Assembly (NCBI GenBank): GCA_030666035.1
Contig: DAOUYQ010000069.1
Span: forward strand, 1-5,317
DNA: 5,317 nt
Direction: 5' to 3'
Origin: Microcaldota archaeon
GTDB lineage: Archaea > Micrarchaeota > Micrarchaeia > Anstonellales > Bilamarchaeaceae
The notes below the pieces were generated by a model. It made no database searches. It had not been told where the DNA came from and saw only the letters and a program-made list of their open reading frames with translations. The position numbers were made by a program, and so were the translations under genes. This document shows positions 4,636 to 5,317 of the stretch, one piece after another. How positions within the stretch are numbered: position 1 is the stretch's first letter; the number at the start of each line of letters is the position of its first letter.

Positions 4636-5317
4636 CTGATTCCTTGAGCATAAGGTATATGCCATAGCTTTTTGGCACTTCTTTTTCTTCCCCTTTTTCC
4701 ATTTTTTCCATTGTTGTTCCTGCGAATTCCTGCTCAGCCAGCTCTTGGGTTGCCCTGATTTTCAAAGGTTCAGCCCCAAATGCCAACGCATCCCAATAAG
4801 GCTCAAAATCTTCAAACGCCTCAAGCTTCTTTGCAACCAGCCCAGTGGAGCCATGAATGGTATTCGGAACCCGGATAAGCCTTTTTGTATCAATTGTTAC
4901 CCCTGTATCCACATCAACCGTTTCCAACCGCATCTCCTTTTCTGCAACCCTCACCGTGCGCTCCACAATATCCTTGATTGGAGTTTTGCTCCAGTTTCCA
5001 TCTTCCATGCAGGAAACCACTTTTTCTTTTTCCCCTTCCTTTTTCAAGCCCCTGTGTATCTTCGAAGGCTCCCCTTCCAGCGTTTTTTGGATAATCCTGC
5101 AGAATCTCCCGCGGTACCCCCAATCGCTTTTCTTTGGCCCCATAATCCGGTATTTATCCACTTTCTCAAAAAATTTGCCAAAATCAAGCCCCACCCCACT
5201 AACATAATCCGCAATCTCCCTCCGCCCATCCCCACTAATTTCCCTAAATTGTGGGGACCGCACATGGACATGGAAGCCCCTCCCCCCGGAAAAGACCCTG
5301 GTAATCTCCCTTTCATT
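4622..5317 (-). CDS. priS: DNA primase small (catalytic) subunit PriS, 5'-truncated by window edge
   Basis: PriS makes the primers for replication as the catalytic subunit of the archaeal PriS-PriL primase. The visible part is 231 residues plus TAG at 4622-4624. The frame continues past the GTG at 5261-5263 to the window edge as NEREITRVFSGGRGFHVHV; FSGxRGxH is a primase hallmark, so that GTG is internal and the start is off the window. RSPQFREISGDGRREIADYV follows. VDVDTGVTIDTKRLIRVPNTIHGSTGL (codons about 4916-4838) carries the third catalytic aspartate (most likely the codon at 4907-4909, by alignment to the human PRIM1 and Pyrococcus enzymes) and the nucleotide-binding His of HGSTGL at 4853-4855. 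The two N-terminal catalytic Asp residues (DxD) lie in the missing part, roughly 110-150 residues by family length. The tail is rich in Lys and Glu. The 3' end overlaps the convergent gene by 14 bases. Confidence 0.95.
   Translation of the reverse strand, partial: NEREITRVFSGGRGFHVHVRSPQFREISGDGRREIADYVSGVGLDFGKFFEKVDKYRIMGPKKSDWGYRGRFCRIIQKTLEGEPSKIHRGLKKEGEKEKVVSCMEDGNWSKTPIKDIVERTVRVAEKEMRLETVDVDTGVTIDTKRLIRVPNTIHGSTGLVAKKLEAFEDFEPYWDALAFGAEPLKIRATQELAEQEFAGTTMEKMEKGEEKEVPKSYGIYLMLKESAILS
4669..4708 (+). terminator. T-rich terminator of the three-gene operon, inside the priS coding region
   Basis: Four T-runs (4669-4673, 4682-4686, 4694-4698, 4702-4707) begin 34 bases after the TAG of the last operon gene. 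On the other strand they encode Lys/Glu codons of the PriS tail. Repeated T5-T6 tracts are the normal archaeal termination signal, and no intergenic space is left for one. Codon-driven A-richness of the opposite strand is an alternative explanation. Confidence 0.4.

Noticed and set aside
4207..4665. Minus-strand 152-residue open frame opposite the SecB-like gene
   Set aside because: It is rich in Cys, Phe and Ser from antisense A-rich codons, and overlaps both the + gene and the end of priS in another frame.
5261..5263. GTG as the start of the primase gene
   Set aside because: The upstream codons continue with the conserved FSGGRGFHVHV primase motif to the window edge, so the codon is an internal valine.

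Overview
The window looks like ordinary archaeal chromosome. Four things point to Archaea: a pyruvoyl-dependent arginine decarboxylase, an archaeal/eukaryotic-type DNA primase small subunit, an Obg-like GTPase of the archaeal/YGR210 kind with a C-terminal TGS domain, and GGTG-type ribosome binding sites with short T-rich terminators. The cysteine-rich surface protein, the histone-H1-like lysine-rich tail and the tight packing resemble DPANN-type genomes (Diapherotrites, Micrarchaeota, Woesearchaeota and relatives), but the phylum is a guess from style, not a measurement. There are no mobile elements, CRISPR arrays or RNA genes that I can see, and no gene-free stretch above 100 bases.

Layout. 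Positions 2-472 (+) hold the 3' part of a small secreted protein whose start lies just outside the window. A 98-base gap follows with a T-run terminator, a palindrome and a TATA-like promoter. At 571-939 (+) is a small bipartite protein: acidic N-terminal half, then decapeptide lysine repeats, with a credible internal ribosome binding site that could release the lysine-rich half alone. A hairpin flanked by T-runs on both strands (950-988) separates it from the convergent arginine decarboxylase (1028-1606, -). That gene is divergent from the next with only 35 bases between start codons, consistent with back-to-back leaderless promoters.

Positions 1642-4635 (+) form a tight three-gene operon: Obg-like GTPase, a membrane-anchored ectodomain protein with 22 cysteines, and a 128-residue conserved-looking protein with possible SecB-like features. 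At both internal junctions the stop codon overlaps the next gene's Shine-Dalgarno sequence, so translation is probably coupled. The last gene overlaps by 14 bases, tail to tail, the PriS primase gene (4622-5317, -), whose 5' part is off the window.

How they fit together: PriS and the arginine decarboxylase are housekeeping functions (replication priming, agmatine/polyamine synthesis). The unusual unit is the operon that joins a probable ribosome-associated GTPase, an exported disulfide-rich protein and a possible chaperone-like protein. A link to co-translational handling of exported proteins is a hypothesis only. The best candidates for something undescribed are the cysteine-pair repeat array in the membrane-anchored protein and its coupling to the GTPase.
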